From Halomonas sp. (GTDB taxonomy: Bacteria > Pseudomonadota > Gammaproteobacteria > Pseudomonadales > Halomonadaceae), in NCBI RefSeq assembly GCF_007692655.1, contig NZ_REBQ01000146.1:1-33178 (forward strand): DNA of 33,178 nt. Reading direction: 5' to 3'. The first letter of the stretch is position 1; each line of letters starts with the position of its first letter. A program made the position numbers and the translations under genes. Positions 24,493-33,178 of the stretch are shown here, piece by piece. The notes beneath the pieces were generated by a model. It was not told where the DNA came from and did no database searches. It saw only the letters and a list, made by a program, of their open reading frames with translations.

Positions 24493-26109
24493 ATGACGCT
24501 TCAAGCCATCGACGCCTTCGCTGCCAGCAGAGCGTGCTTATCATCGCCACTTGCCGCTATGCCCATCGCGCTAACGCTGGTGGAGAGTGGTAATGCAGAA
24601 GTGCTGCGCAAGCGCGCAGCGCAGATACTGTGCGATGGCCTGGCGCTTGATTGCTCAGAGTGCCTGTTTGTGGAAGGAAGCGGACGTTGGCTGGGTCGCG
24701 ATGGCGATCCGGTGCAGTTTGATTGCAACGACTTTAGTCACCCCTATGCCCACGTGATCCGTAGTGGCAAAGCGCTTACGTTAAGCGTAGGCGATGCCCG
24801 CACGCGTCTGGATCACGTTGGTTTTCAGGCCCAGGTAATGCATTTAGGGGCACAAAAACGTCTTCAAGTAAGGCCATTACGCGCCAAGGATGGCGAGCAA
24901 GAGTGGCTAGGGGTGCTGTTGATGGTGGGTGAGGGAAGCACCTTTAGTCGCCTTGATGCTGATCCAGGTATGGCGGCGTTTGAAGCGTTTTTGTGCACGC
25001 TGTGGGCGCGTTTATCCCGGGAGCAAGGTGAGCGTCACCGCTCCCGGGCTCTTCGGGATTCGCTAGCCAAGCTAAACGATGGGGCACGCCGACAGGCTTT
25101 AGCCGAGCAGTTATCGGAAGAGCTTTTGGGTCAATCCACTGCCATGCAGGCACTGCGTCGGCAGGTAGTGCGGGCAGCAGAAACCAACTTGTCGGTGCTG
25201 CTACAAGGCGAAACCGGCACGGGGAAAGACCGCGTCGCAAGGGCGTTGCATCAGCTTTCGGCTCGAGCCAAAGGGCCATTTATGGCCATCAACTGTGCGG
25301 CGATTCCTGAGTCACTGCTGGAATCGGAGCTGTTTGGCCATGCTAAAGGGGCATTTTCAGGCGCTGACCATGCCCAGGAAGGCCTCATTAGCCAAGCCGA
25401 TGGCGGTACGCTGTTCCTGGATGAAATTGGCGACATGCCGCTGGCGCTTCAGGCCAAGCTTTTACGCGTACTGGAAAGTGGACGATACCGTCCGCTGGGG
25501 GCCAGCGAGGAGCGCTGTGCTGATTTGCGCTTGGTGGCTGCCACCCATCAGCCGCTTCGTGAGCACATTCGCGCCCAGCACTTCCGCGCCGACCTTTACT
25601 ACCGATTAGGGCAGTTTCCGCTCACCTTGCCACCACTTGCTGAGCGGCGTGATGACATTGCCCAGTTGGCGCAGTCCTTTATTAACGATTTTTGCGCCCG
25701 CGAAAAGCGTGACGACATGGGCATCACTCCCGCTGCGCTGCGCTTATTACAGCGACGGGAGTACCCCGGCAATGTCCGTGAATTGAAAAACTTGATTGAT
25801 TACGCCTGTGCCATGACCCCGCAAGGGGCGGATATTGATGCCTATGTATTTCCGAATGAGCACGTCTTTTCTGGTGAGCAAGAAAACGATGGGCAAACGG
25901 CACCCGAGTCTCAGATAAATAGTGCTGGGCTCTCGTTGCCAAGTGATATCAACGACCTGCGAAAAACGCTTCGTGATGTTGAAACCGCCATTATCCGCCA
26001 GCGGTTGATGCATTTTGGCGGCAATCGCGCCCAAGCCGCGGCAAGCCTTGGCTTGCCTAAGCGAACACTGGCACATAAATGCCAGCTGCTAGAACTGGAT
26101 ACCAAATGA
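24493..26109 (+). CDS. vasH: sigma-54-dependent T6SS activator VasH
   Basis: Enhancer-binding protein that opens RNA polymerase-sigma-54 promoters. The N-terminal region (about 1-200) is sensory in type, possibly GAF-like. The AAA+ domain has Walker A GETGTGKD (239-246), the sigma-54 contact loop as GAFSGA (286-291) instead of GAFTGA, and Walker B with D310-E311. A Fis-type helix-turn-helix ([18 protein letters not shown]) sits at about 511-530. ATG 24493 gives 538 residues and has GGAGG 12 nt upstream. The upstream in-frame start at 24445 lies inside tssH. Likely target: the sigma-54 promoter of hcp (11847-11862). The stop overlaps tagO (ATGA). Confidence 0.95.
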   Translation: MTLQAIDAFAASRACLSSPLAAMPIALTLVESGNAEVLRKRAAQILCDGLALDCSECLFVEGSGRWLGRDGDPVQFDCNDFSHPYAHVIRSGKALTLSVGDARTRLDHVGFQAQVMHLGAQKRLQVRPLRAKDGEQEWLGVLLMVGEGSTFSRLDADPGMAAFEAFLCTLWARLSREQGERHRSRALRDSLAKLNDGARRQALAEQLSEELLGQSTAMQALRRQVVRAAETNLSVLLQGETGTGKDRVARALHQLSARAKGPFMAINCAAIPESLLESELFGHAKGAFSGADHAQEGLISQADGGTLFLDEIGDMPLALQAKLLRVLESGRYRPLGASEERCADLRLVAATHQPLREHIRAQHFRADLYYRLGQFPLTLPPLAERRDDIAQLAQSFINDFCAREKRDDMGITPAALRLLQRREYPGNVRELKNLIDYACAMTPQGADIDAYVFPNEHVFSGEQENDGQTAPESQINSAGLSLPSDINDLRKTLRDVETAIIRQRLMHFGGNRAQAAASLGLPKRTLAHKCQLLELDTK

Positions 26110-26759
26110 AAAAGACATTACCCATCCGCCAGTGGACATGCTGGGGGCTGCTTCTCATTGCTGCTTTGGGGAGTTCGGACGTCTTTGCGGAGCAGCAACA
26201 GGCAATGCTGGAAAACGCGCTGGCATGTGCTGACGAGACCTCGCGGCTAGAGCGTTTGAACTGCTACGACAACCTGTTTAAGGCAGCCGCCTCATCGGCT
26301 GATGAGAGAGAACTACCCGATTTATGGTACGCGATCGAACGCCAAGAAAGGGAGCGCGATGAGGATGACCTCGGTCTGGTGGTCGGTCAAGCCAGCGAGG
26401 ATGTGCTGATGAGCGTGCCTGCACTGGGTACCACGCCTCCAAGGCCAATCATGGTGATGGCCTGTGAAAAGCAGATCACTCGTTTTCAGCTGCATATGCC
26501 TGAGCCTGTGGATAATGCGCGCGTTGAACTGCAGCTCACTGCGAATGGCACGACTATTCAGCAGCAGTGGCGAGTGCGCGATAGCGGGCATGTGATTAAT
26601 GGTGGCCGAGGTTTGCCGGCTATCGAAACGTTGCGCCAGTTGCTTAGCGCCAACGAAGTCACGATTAGAAGCGATGTGTCGAGTTTAAACGGTTTGCGTT
26701 TTGATATTACCGACCTCCGCCAACTCATTCAGCCGCTGCGTGAAGCGTGCCGTTGGTAA
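26106..26759 (+). CDS. tagO: T6SS-associated periplasmic protein VasI / TagO (VCA0118 family)
   Basis: A 217-residue secreted protein with a Sec signal peptide (about 1-31, cleavage after VFA) and an N-terminal mature motif [18 protein letters not shown], typical of the VasI/TagO family, then a beta-rich domain with two more Cys. The molecular role is poorly defined. The gene position between vasH and tssA matches V. cholerae VCA0118. The ATG overlaps the vasH stop by 4 nt, and tssA begins 11 nt after the stop. Confidence 0.9.
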   Translation: MKKTLPIRQWTCWGLLLIAALGSSDVFAEQQQAMLENALACADETSRLERLNCYDNLFKAAASSADERELPDLWYAIERQERERDEDDLGLVVGQASEDVLMSVPALGTTPPRPIMVMACEKQITRFQLHMPEPVDNARVELQLTANGTTIQQQWRVRDSGHVINGGRGLPAIETLRQLLSANEVTIRSDVSSLNGLRFDITDLRQLIQPLREACRW

Positions 26760-26770
26760 GGGAGCAAACG

Positions 26771-28258
26771 ATGCGTATTACTGCTGAAGTTCATCTTGAT
26801 CCTTTATTGTCGGCGTTAGCCGCGAATGAACAAGGCCAGCCGGTAGGTGAACCGCTTGAAGAGTCAAGCGACTACCTAGCACTCGATGCTGAAATGATGA
26901 AAGTCGGTTCGTTGCAGCACGCTAATGTTGCCTGGGAAACCGCCGAGTCACTGGCGATAAAAATGCTTAGCCAGCGTGGCAAAGACTTAAAAGTGTTAGG
27001 CCACTTACTGCACTGCTTACAGCATGACGGTAATGGCGTGCGCTTTGCTCTATCGCTGCGTTTATTAACGCGGGCGCTAGAGCAGCCTTGGTGGGAACAC
27101 GCCTATCCGTTTAATGGTCCGCGTGGTGCCAAGCTGCGTCCCCGCCTGTTCCAGCAGTTTTCTCAGCGCAGCGTAAAGCTCGCCGCCGGGCTTGATTTTC
27201 ATAACGCTGAGGATGAGTTTGAGGCCTGCCAAAGCGCGCTTAATGATTTACAGGCGCGAGCGGAGCAGCTCTCGCTACCTGGAGACGCGCTAGGCGAGTT
27301 AAACCGCCAGTTATTAGCCCAGCGCCCAACCCAATCCGCCTCTTCAAGTGGCAATAACTCTGCCCAGCAAGGCGAACCCGGTCACAACGCGAGTCATGCA
27401 ACGGGTCAGCAAGAAGCGGATGGCAATAGTGCTTCCTCCTCCGCTTCTGCCCAGGCGCCCGCAAAAGCGCCAGAGCTGCGGCTAGAGGCAGGCAATGAGC
27501 GTTCCAACCGGCAGGCGCTGCTCAAAATGGCGGATTTTTTGAGCGAGCAGTCTCCCGGCGAGCCCCTTGCTTACCGTCTTCGCCGCTATGCGGTGTGGGG
27601 CTCAATTCAGGCACTGCCTGCGGCTAAAGAGGGGGGCAAAACAGAGCTAGCCCCGGTCTCTGCAGACCGTATTGCGGATTACCGGGAAGCACTCTCCCGC
27701 GGTGGTGACAATGACTTATGGCAGCGTATCGAAAATAGTCTGGCGGTAAGCCCCTATTGGCTAGAAGGCCATCGGCTCAGTGCCGGGCTGGCGAAACAGT
27801 TGGGGCACCCTCGCTGTGCGGAGGCTATTCGTGATGAAGCGCAGCGGTTTGTAGAGCGTCTACCGGGGATTGAAAAGCTGACGTTCAACAACGGGGCTGG
27901 TTTTGTTGACGATGAAACCCAGCGCTGGCTTTACAGCAGTGGAGCAGGCGGTGGATCTGGCAGTAATGGCGGTGAAGCTTGGCAGGCCGGGCTGGAGGAA
28001 GCCCGGGATGCGGCAGAAAGTGGCGATATTGGGGCAGCGTTAAAAGTGCTTGATCAAGGTTTGAGCGCCTCCCGCTCACCCCGAGAAAGCACGTATTGGC
28101 GCTTAGCGAGTGCAGACCTACTGCAGGAGAACGGGTTGGAAAGTCTCGCGCAGCAGCATTACCACACCTTGCACAGGACCGTTAAGGAGTTGGCGCTAGA
28201 GCAGTGGGAACCTTCGTTGGTATCGCGCCTTACCGCAGCGGTTAAAGAAACGCATTAA
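26771..28258 (+). CDS. tssA: T6SS assembly protein TssA (VasJ, VCA0119 family)
   Basis: TssA proteins act at the baseplate and the sheath end during assembly. The N-terminal ImpA-type domain is about residues 1-150 (RFALSLRLLTRALEQPWWEHAYPFNGPRGAKLRPRL is diagnostic). A Ser/Gln/Ala-rich linker of about 60 residues follows, then a VasJ-type C-terminal domain interrupted by a Gly/Ser stretch (GAGGGSGSNGGEAW). It is 495 residues long. ATG 26771 follows GGGAG. The in-frame start at 26747 lies within tagO and is rejected. The next gene, tssM, starts 38 nt on. Confidence 0.93.
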   Translation: MRITAEVHLDPLLSALAANEQGQPVGEPLEESSDYLALDAEMMKVGSLQHANVAWETAESLAIKMLSQRGKDLKVLGHLLHCLQHDGNGVRFALSLRLLTRALEQPWWEHAYPFNGPRGAKLRPRLFQQFSQRSVKLAAGLDFHNAEDEFEACQSALNDLQARAEQLSLPGDALGELNRQLLAQRPTQSASSSGNNSAQQGEPGHNASHATGQQEADGNSASSSASAQAPAKAPELRLEAGNERSNRQALLKMADFLSEQSPGEPLAYRLRRYAVWGSIQALPAAKEGGKTELAPVSADRIADYREALSRGGDNDLWQRIENSLAVSPYWLEGHRLSAGLAKQLGHPRCAEAIRDEAQRFVERLPGIEKLTFNNGAGFVDDETQRWLYSSGAGGGSGSNGGEAWQAGLEEARDAAESGDIGAALKVLDQGLSASRSPRESTYWRLASADLLQENGLESLAQQHYHTLHRTVKELALEQWEPSLVSRLTAAVKETH

Positions 28259-28296
28259 AGAGTGTTCATCATTAAAGGGACGGGGAATAAAGGCTA

Positions 28297-31200
28297 ATGT
28301 GGTCAACATTAAAATCAAAGCTAAGCCGCTGGGTACCGGGCATGTCGCGGGCACAATCAGCGCAAAACCGTGCCAATGCTCACGGTAATAAGGCGAAAGG
28401 GCTGTTACGGCTATCAACGCTGCTTTGGGCGGTGCTGCTGGTGGCGCTGGTTGTCGCGATTTGGTGGCTGGGGCCGAACTGGGAAGTCCGTGGTGTTATG
28501 CCACTCGCCCCTTTAACGAACCGCTTATTGGCCACCTTGGCGGTAGTGACGCTGATCGCTGTGATATGGGGTATCCGTTTAGCCCGCCGTTTACGGGCAT
28601 TGGATGAAGAGCGGCAGCAGGAAGAAGCGCTTCAACAAGACCCGATTATGTCTCAGGTTGAACGTCAAGAGGCGTCTCTTAACAGTGTGTTAAATGAAAT
28701 TACCGACAGCCTGGGCGGCGGTCATAGCAGCCGCTATCGTCTGCCCTGGTACTTGGTGATGGGGGTCGAAAATGCCGGTAAAACCAGCCTGATCAACCGC
28801 TCCGGGCAAAATTTTGCGCTTACCCACGTGATGAAAGCCTCCGGCCAGAGCAGCAAGCAGGGGCAGCTCGGCTTTGACTGGTGGATAGGCGATAAAGCAG
28901 TGTTGATTGACCCCGATGGGGAGTTGCTGACCCAAGGCGCCATGGAAGGAGGGGAGCCCCAGGAGTTGCAGCGCAGGCTATGGGATCATTTCGTTGATTG
29001 GCTAGAGCGCAATCGCGCCCAGCGCCCTTTAGATGGTGTCGTACTGGTACTGGATCTTGCTCGACTCAGCCACGCCCAAGTAGCGGTGCGTAAAGGCTAT
29101 GCCGCCTTGTTGCGCAGTCGGCTGCGGGAATTAATGGAGCGTCACGGTACCCGGCTGCCGGTGTACGTTACGTTCAGCAAAATGGACTTGCTGCACGGCT
29201 TTGATGACTTCTTCCGCCACTATTCTCGCGATGCCCGTCGAGCGCCACTTGGGTTTACCTTTTCCCCTGCTTCGATGGAAACACCTGGCAAATGGGAAAC
29301 GGAGTTTGAGGCCGACTACGACGCCATGCTGGCGCGTTTAAACCAGCATTTACCGACCATGCTGTCGGAGTGTCGTGACCGGGAAGAGCGTGAATCCGTA
29401 TTCCGTTTTGTACGTCAGCTGGCAGGGCTGCGTGATGTGTTGTTCGGTTTCCTGACCGAGGCGCTATCCAGCGACCGCTTTTCTACTGCGGCCATGGTGC
29501 GCGGTACCTACTTTACCTCGGTGTATCAGCAGGGCGTTCCTGAAGATCCCTTTGTGGATGCCGCTGCTCGTCGCTATGGCATGGATGACAGCGTTCAACC
29601 CGCGCACCGAGCGGCCCGCAGCGCACTCTATTTTACCGAAGAGCTGTTCGATAAGGTTATTTACCCTGAGGCGGGTTTAGCCGGTGATAACGCCAGGGTG
29701 ACCGAGCGTCGGCGTCGCGCGCGCAATCTTAGCCTAGCCGCGTGCTTGATCATGGGTATAGGTTTAGTGGGTGGGTGGGCCCACTTCTACCAGAAAAACA
29801 GCGTGTCTCTTGCCGCTGTAGAGGAACGGGCAGAGACGTTTTTAGCTGCTCAACCGGATGCCTTCCAAAGCGATGACCCCAGTGGTTACGAGTTTTTAGA
29901 ACCCCTGGACAGACTGCGCCACGCGCTTGAAACCTTTGATGGTTACCGCACCCATACGCCTTATCTAGCCGATATGGGGCTTTACCAAGGCCATATTATT
30001 GGCGCCCAGGTCGAACGCGCCTATTTGGCCATGCTTGAGCATCAGTTCTTGCCCGCGCTCATGATCGGCATTATGGATGATATGAACCGTGCTGAAGAAG
30101 GCAGCAATGCAAAACTGGCACTGCTGCGCGTACTGCGCATGATGTCCGATGCCAGCGGCCGACAGCCCGAACGGGTAGAACGCTTTATGGCCCAGCGCTG
30201 GCAAGCCTATTTCCCCCAGCAGGGCGATGTTCAGGAGAGGCTGTTAACCCATTTGGACTATGCCCTAGAGCATAGCGACTTAGAAGGCCATATTGCCGAA
30301 GGGCAGCAGCGCCCTGCTCAGGCAATGGCACCGTTGCGCGGTAGCTTGGAAGCGGCTCAAGAAGAGCTTTCACGTCAACCGATTGATGAGCGTGTATATG
30401 CTGCGTTAAAAGCAGCAGGTAGTCGCCAAGGTGAGTCGCTGGATTTACGCCGTAGTGTGGGTACCTTGTTTGATACCGTATTTATGACCCGTAACGATGA
30501 CCCAGAGCATGTGCGGTTACCGCATTTGGTTACCCGTGATGGCTTTGAGAACTACTTTTTACATGAGCTTGATCGTGCAACGGAACTAGCCCTGGTGGAT
30601 GTTTGGGTGCTCGGGCAGCGCGACAACATCAACTTCAGTGATGCAGATAAACAGCAGCTGCAAACGGCACTGCGCGAGCACTACGTCAGTGATTATCATG
30701 TCAGCTGGCGTGATGCGTTGCGCAATACCCACCTGGTTCCCCTGCCGGATATTCATCAAGCCATCGTGGTGGCCGATGCACTAGTGGGTTCACAGCGCCC
30801 ATTAGACAGGCTGCTGGCCGCCGTTGAGCGGAACACCAGCCTTTACCCTGAACTGCCCGAGGATGACGAACAGGCCCGTGAAGCGTTGCGTCAATCCCAG
30901 CGTTACCAGCTGGCGCTAGCCATTGAGCAGCCTTTCACACCGATTAACCAGCTAAGCCAAGCGCGCAATGACAATCCTTCATCGCTTGAAGAGATTAAGG
31001 CGGCGGTAACGGAGCTGCGTGATTATCTGCTCGAGATTGAAGAGTCGAGTAATGCTGAGCGTGCGGCCTTTATGAATGTGCGTGACCGGCTCTCGCTGCG
31101 GGGCAACGATCCCATCTATAACCTACAGCGTATTGCCGACAACACACCTCAGCCGGTTGGCAGCATGCTGCATGAGCTAGCTGACCAGAGCTGGCAGCTC

Positions 31201-31947
31201 ATGATGGTCAGTGCAACGCGTCACTTAGAGCATCTCTGGCTTGACGATGTGGTCGCGCCTTATCAAGAGCGCCTGGCTGGCCGTTATCCTTTAGTACCCA
31301 GTGCCAGCCAAGAAGTAGCCCTCAGCGACTTCGAAGACTTCTTCGCCCCAGGCGGGACGTTAGATACGTTCTATGAAGATAGTTTAAAGCCCTTTATTGA
31401 AGGCGCTCCCGAGTACCTGGTGGACGCACAGGGCAATTCTCTACTGCGCGACAGCCTGCATCGCTCGATTCAGCAGGCCGAGCAAATTCGCCGTGCTTAC
31501 TTTAGCCGCGACGGCGCGTTGGACGTAGAGTTTGCCCTGGAACCGGTGAGCCTAAGCCCCGACAAACGGCGCAGTGTGATCAGCGTCGATGGGCAGTTGA
31601 TTGAATATGCCCACAGTGCCAGCCAGCGTGTCTCAATGATTTGGCCAAACGCCCTGCGCGGTGGTACGGAAAGCCGTATCACCATGGTGCCCAGTGAAGT
31701 GAATCGCTCCCCGCGTAGCGTAGCGCAGGATGGCGCCTGGGCGTGGTTCCGGCTATTGGAACAGGCCGATATTACCAGTGTGAGTGAACGGGAGTTAGAG
31801 CTGCGCTTTAACGTTGACGGCGGCACGATGCGCTATCGCCTGTTTGCCAACGGCGCACCCAACCCCTTCACGCGCCCGCTAGCCGCAGGCTTCCAATTGC
31901 CGTCAGCGCTTTACGCTGAGCGAGGTGGCGATGCTGACCAAACTTAA
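28297..31947 (+). CDS. tssM: T6SS inner-membrane protein TssM (IcmF/VasK)
   Basis: TssM spans the periplasm, joining TssL to TssJ. Transmembrane helices are at about 41-59, 77-96 and 476-496. Between the second and third is a cytoplasmic GTPase-like domain with Walker A GVENAGKTS (156-164). After the third lies a large periplasmic domain of about 700 residues, ending with the beta-rich C-terminal domain that contacts TssJ (IcmF C-terminal region). It is 1216 residues long, usual for the family. ATG 28297 follows AAAGG. The last 17 nt overlap the following acetyltransferase gene. Confidence 0.96.
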   Translation: MWSTLKSKLSRWVPGMSRAQSAQNRANAHGNKAKGLLRLSTLLWAVLLVALVVAIWWLGPNWEVRGVMPLAPLTNRLLATLAVVTLIAVIWGIRLARRLRALDEERQQEEALQQDPIMSQVERQEASLNSVLNEITDSLGGGHSSRYRLPWYLVMGVENAGKTSLINRSGQNFALTHVMKASGQSSKQGQLGFDWWIGDKAVLIDPDGELLTQGAMEGGEPQELQRRLWDHFVDWLERNRAQRPLDGVVLVLDLARLSHAQVAVRKGYAALLRSRLRELMERHGTRLPVYVTFSKMDLLHGFDDFFRHYSRDARRAPLGFTFSPASMETPGKWETEFEADYDAMLARLNQHLPTMLSECRDREERESVFRFVRQLAGLRDVLFGFLTEALSSDRFSTAAMVRGTYFTSVYQQGVPEDPFVDAAARRYGMDDSVQPAHRAARSALYFTEELFDKVIYPEAGLAGDNARVTERRRRARNLSLAACLIMGIGLVGGWAHFYQKNSVSLAAVEERAETFLAAQPDAFQSDDPSGYEFLEPLDRLRHALETFDGYRTHTPYLADMGLYQGHIIGAQVERAYLAMLEHQFLPALMIGIMDDMNRAEEGSNAKLALLRVLRMMSDASGRQPERVERFMAQRWQAYFPQQGDVQERLLTHLDYALEHSDLEGHIAEGQQRPAQAMAPLRGSLEAAQEELSRQPIDERVYAALKAAGSRQGESLDLRRSVGTLFDTVFMTRNDDPEHVRLPHLVTRDGFENYFLHELDRATELALVDVWVLGQRDNINFSDADKQQLQTALREHYVSDYHVSWRDALRNTHLVPLPDIHQAIVVADALVGSQRPLDRLLAAVERNTSLYPELPEDDEQAREALRQSQRYQLALAIEQPFTPINQLSQARNDNPSSLEEIKAAVTELRDYLLEIEESSNAERAAFMNVRDRLSLRGNDPIYNLQRIADNTPQPVGSMLHELADQSWQLMMVSATRHLEHLWLDDVVAPYQERLAGRYPLVPSASQEVALSDFEDFFAPGGTLDTFYEDSLKPFIEGAPEYLVDAQGNSLLRDSLHRSIQQAEQIRRAYFSRDGALDVEFALEPVSLSPDKRRSVISVDGQLIEYAHSASQRVSMIWPNALRGGTESRITMVPSEVNRSPRSVAQDGAWAWFRLLEQADITSVSERELELRFNVDGGTMRYRLFANGAPNPFTRPLAAGFQLPSALYAERGGDADQT

Positions 31948-32515
31948 ACGGCTGTTTTCCTCTGGTGAGCCTCGGCCTATCAGGCGCCATAAGCGACAAG
32001 TGAGCCGTGCGCGCCCCTTGGAAGAGGCGCGAAGTGAAGACATCGACAGTTTTATCGAGGCGGTTTATCAAGCCGATGCCAAGGGGCGCTCCCCTTGGGT
32101 GCTGCGCGACAAAAGCGTGTTAGATACCTTACGCCGGGCATTAGAGTTCACCGTGCATCGCGGCCTATGGCTGCAGCGAGAGGAGGGTCAGGTTCAGCAC
32201 TGGCAGGGAAAGCTACTCTCTTTGCGCCATGGCGAAGGGCCGCCGCTCGGCATGGTGCTCGCCTGTCGGCCAGATGATGAAGCCGCCTGGCAACTGCGCT
32301 TTTTTTACATCAGCCAAGAGTGGAAAGGCAGCGGCCACGGCACACGGCTGCTGATGGCCGTTCGACGCAGCTTAAGCGGTGTGCCGCTGCAAACACGTCT
32401 GCCAATGGTCTGCCATTCGGCCATCGACAGTCTTGAAGCTGCAGGCTTTACCCGTCAATACGTCGACGCTTTCGAGGTCGCCAGCTATGAAGCGCCCGCC
32501 AAGTGGGATGAGTAG
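31931..32515 (+). CDS. GNAT-family N-acetyltransferase inside the T6SS operon
   Basis: A 194-residue protein not recognised as a standard T6SS component. Residues 1-30 are very basic and start with a possible amphipathic helix (MLTKLKRLF). The C-terminal part (about 75-185) looks like a GNAT fold: a strand with PPLGMVLACRP, then LRFFYISQEWKGSGHGTRLL, which carries the acetyl-CoA loop K132-G-S-G-H-G137 (consensus Q/R-x-x-G-x-G/A), and the late motif LEAAGF (168-173). ATG 31931 lies 5 nt after GAGG and overlaps tssM by 17 nt, so it is coupled to it. It occupies the vasL position of V. cholerae. The substrate is unknown. It could modify a T6SS part or a host factor, or be an effector (inference). 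Confidence 0.82.
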   Translation: MLTKLKRLFSSGEPRPIRRHKRQVSRARPLEEARSEDIDSFIEAVYQADAKGRSPWVLRDKSVLDTLRRALEFTVHRGLWLQREEGQVQHWQGKLLSLRHGEGPPLGMVLACRPDDEAAWQLRFFYISQEWKGSGHGTRLLMAVRRSLSGVPLQTRLPMVCHSAIDSLEAAGFTRQYVDAFEVASYEAPAKWDE

Positions 32516-32528
32516 GCGGGATGAGCCG
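32503..32528. repeat. 13-bp imperfect tandem repeat across the acetyltransferase stop codon
   Basis: GTGGGATGAGTAG (32503-32515) is followed by GCGGGATGAGCCG (32516-32528), 10 of 13 identical. The first unit contains the TAG stop. The second begins the 67-nt gap before the PAAR gene. Confidence 0.6.
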
Positions 32529-32582
32529 ACAGGATAAGCAAGTCAGCCACATAAGCGGGATCGGAATTAAGGAGCATCAGCA

Positions 32583-32870
32583 ATGGGCCAGAAATTTGTA
32601 TTAGTGGGTGATATAGGCACCGACCACGATGGTTTTCCACCAACGCCGGTTATCGCAGGCAGCGGCACGGTGATGATGGACGGCAAACCGGTTGCCCGCG
32701 TGGGTGACCCGTTAGAGCCCCACGACAAACCAAAGCACCCCAAGCACCCAAGGGCCATCGCCCAAGGGTCAGGCACCATTTTGATTGATGGTAAACCCGC
32801 TGCATTGTCGGGCCACGCAGTCGACTGCGGCGGCGTAGTGATTGGCTCTGGGTCAGGAGAAGGTAGTTAA
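32583..32870 (+). CDS. PAAR-domain spike-tip protein
   Basis: Caps the VgrG spike and helps attach effectors. The 95-residue protein is a lone PAAR domain with two clear internal repeats, GSGTVMMDGKPVARVGD and GSGTILIDGKPAALSGH, and a C-terminal CGGVVIGSG. Histidines at 15, 47, 52, 55 and 78 and Cys82 include the expected zinc ligands (3 His and 1 Cys in known structures; which His are used is not decided here). The loop KHPKHP comes from a 9-bp near-duplication. No toxin extension is present, so it is a structural PAAR. AAGGAG lies 9 nt before ATG 32583. It directly precedes vgrG. Confidence 0.94.
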   Translation: MGQKFVLVGDIGTDHDGFPPTPVIAGSGTVMMDGKPVARVGDPLEPHDKPKHPKHPRAIAQGSGTILIDGKPAALSGHAVDCGGVVIGSGSGEGS

Positions 32871-32871
32871 G

Positions 32872-33178
32872 ATGATAAGCACAGGCCTGCAGTTCACCCT
32901 CACGCTCCCCGGCGTTGACGAGATCGCGGTGATCGACTTTACCCACCGTGAAGCGCTCTCCCAGCCCTTTGAGCTGGCGCTGAACCTGGCCAGCAAAGAC
33001 GGCAACCTTGATGCTGCCGAGCTGCTGGATCGTGAAGCCACCCTGACCATTTGGCAGGACGGCGAACCGCTGCGTCGGGTTCATGGCATTGTTGCTGAAT
33101 TTGGCCGAGGCGATCGCGGTCACCGCCGCACCTTCTACTCCCTGGTATTGCGCCCGGCGTTATGGCGACTCTCCCTGC
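32872..33178 (+). CDS. vgrG: T6SS spike protein VgrG, N-terminal part (cut by window edge)
   Basis: The reading frame is open from ATG 32872 to the end of the window, giving about 102 residues. It reads MISTGLQFTLTLPGVDEI, then REALSQPFELALNLAS, WQDGEPLRRVHGIVAEFGRGD and RTFYSLVLRPALWRL, the standard VgrG (gp27-like) N-terminus. It starts 1 nt after the PAAR stop, with GGAGAAGG upstream. Whether the C-terminus carries an effector domain cannot be seen. Confidence 0.95.
   Translation, partial: MISTGLQFTLTLPGVDEIAVIDFTHREALSQPFELALNLASKDGNLDAAELLDREATLTIWQDGEPLRRVHGIVAEFGRGDRGHRRTFYSLVLRPALWRLSL

Noticed and set aside
1..33178. tRNA genes, insertion sequences, CRISPR arrays, integrase or attachment sites
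   Set aside because: None was recognised by eye on either strand; no transposase-like frame and no regular spacer-repeat pattern. A tRNA or repeat scan would be decisive.

Overview
The window looks like chromosomal DNA of a gammaproteobacterium of the Oceanospirillales, most likely Halomonas or a close relative. This is inferred from the housekeeping gene order, the GC-rich coding with acidic proteins, and the Pseudomonas/Halomonas-type TrpS. No marker here fixes the genus, so the assignment is tentative.

Left third (1-11244): a conserved housekeeping block, all on the + strand: rpsT, a bidirectional terminator, murJ, ribF, ileS, lspA, fkpB and ispH. These cover ribosome assembly, lipid II flipping, flavin cofactors, isoleucyl-tRNA, lipoprotein signal cleavage, a peptidyl-prolyl isomerase and isoprenoid synthesis. 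A compact cassette of four overlapping minor type IV pilin genes (pilE, pilV, pilW and pilX types) follows, then trpS and a strong bidirectional terminator.

Right two thirds (11278-33178): a complete type VI secretion system (T6SS) of the Vibrio cholerae VAS type. hcp is read leftwards. Across a 673-base AT-rich control region, the main operon runs rightwards: tssB, tssC, tssE, tssF, tssG, tagH (FHA), tssJ, tssK, tssL, tssH (clpV), vasH (sigma-54 activator), tagO/vasI, tssA (vasJ), tssM, a GNAT-family acetyltransferase, a PAAR spike-tip gene and the start of vgrG, which is cut by the window edge. TssJLM is the membrane complex, TssEFGK the baseplate, TssBC the sheath, Hcp the tube, VgrG-PAAR the spike, ClpV the recycler and TssA the assembly cap.

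Most interesting signals: (1) upstream of hcp, a consensus -24/-12 sigma-54 promoter, a consensus-matching IHF site centred near -52, and three RGCAA-N4-TTGCY dyads spaced 21 and 19 bp apart at about -98 to -138. Together they look like a complete enhancer for the VasH encoded in the same cluster. (2) A GNAT acetyltransferase translationally coupled to tssM, where vasL sits in V. cholerae. (3) An FHA protein lacking the usual phosphothreonine-binding residues, with no kinase or phosphatase gene nearby. (4) Short 13-15 bp tandem duplications at four gene boundaries.
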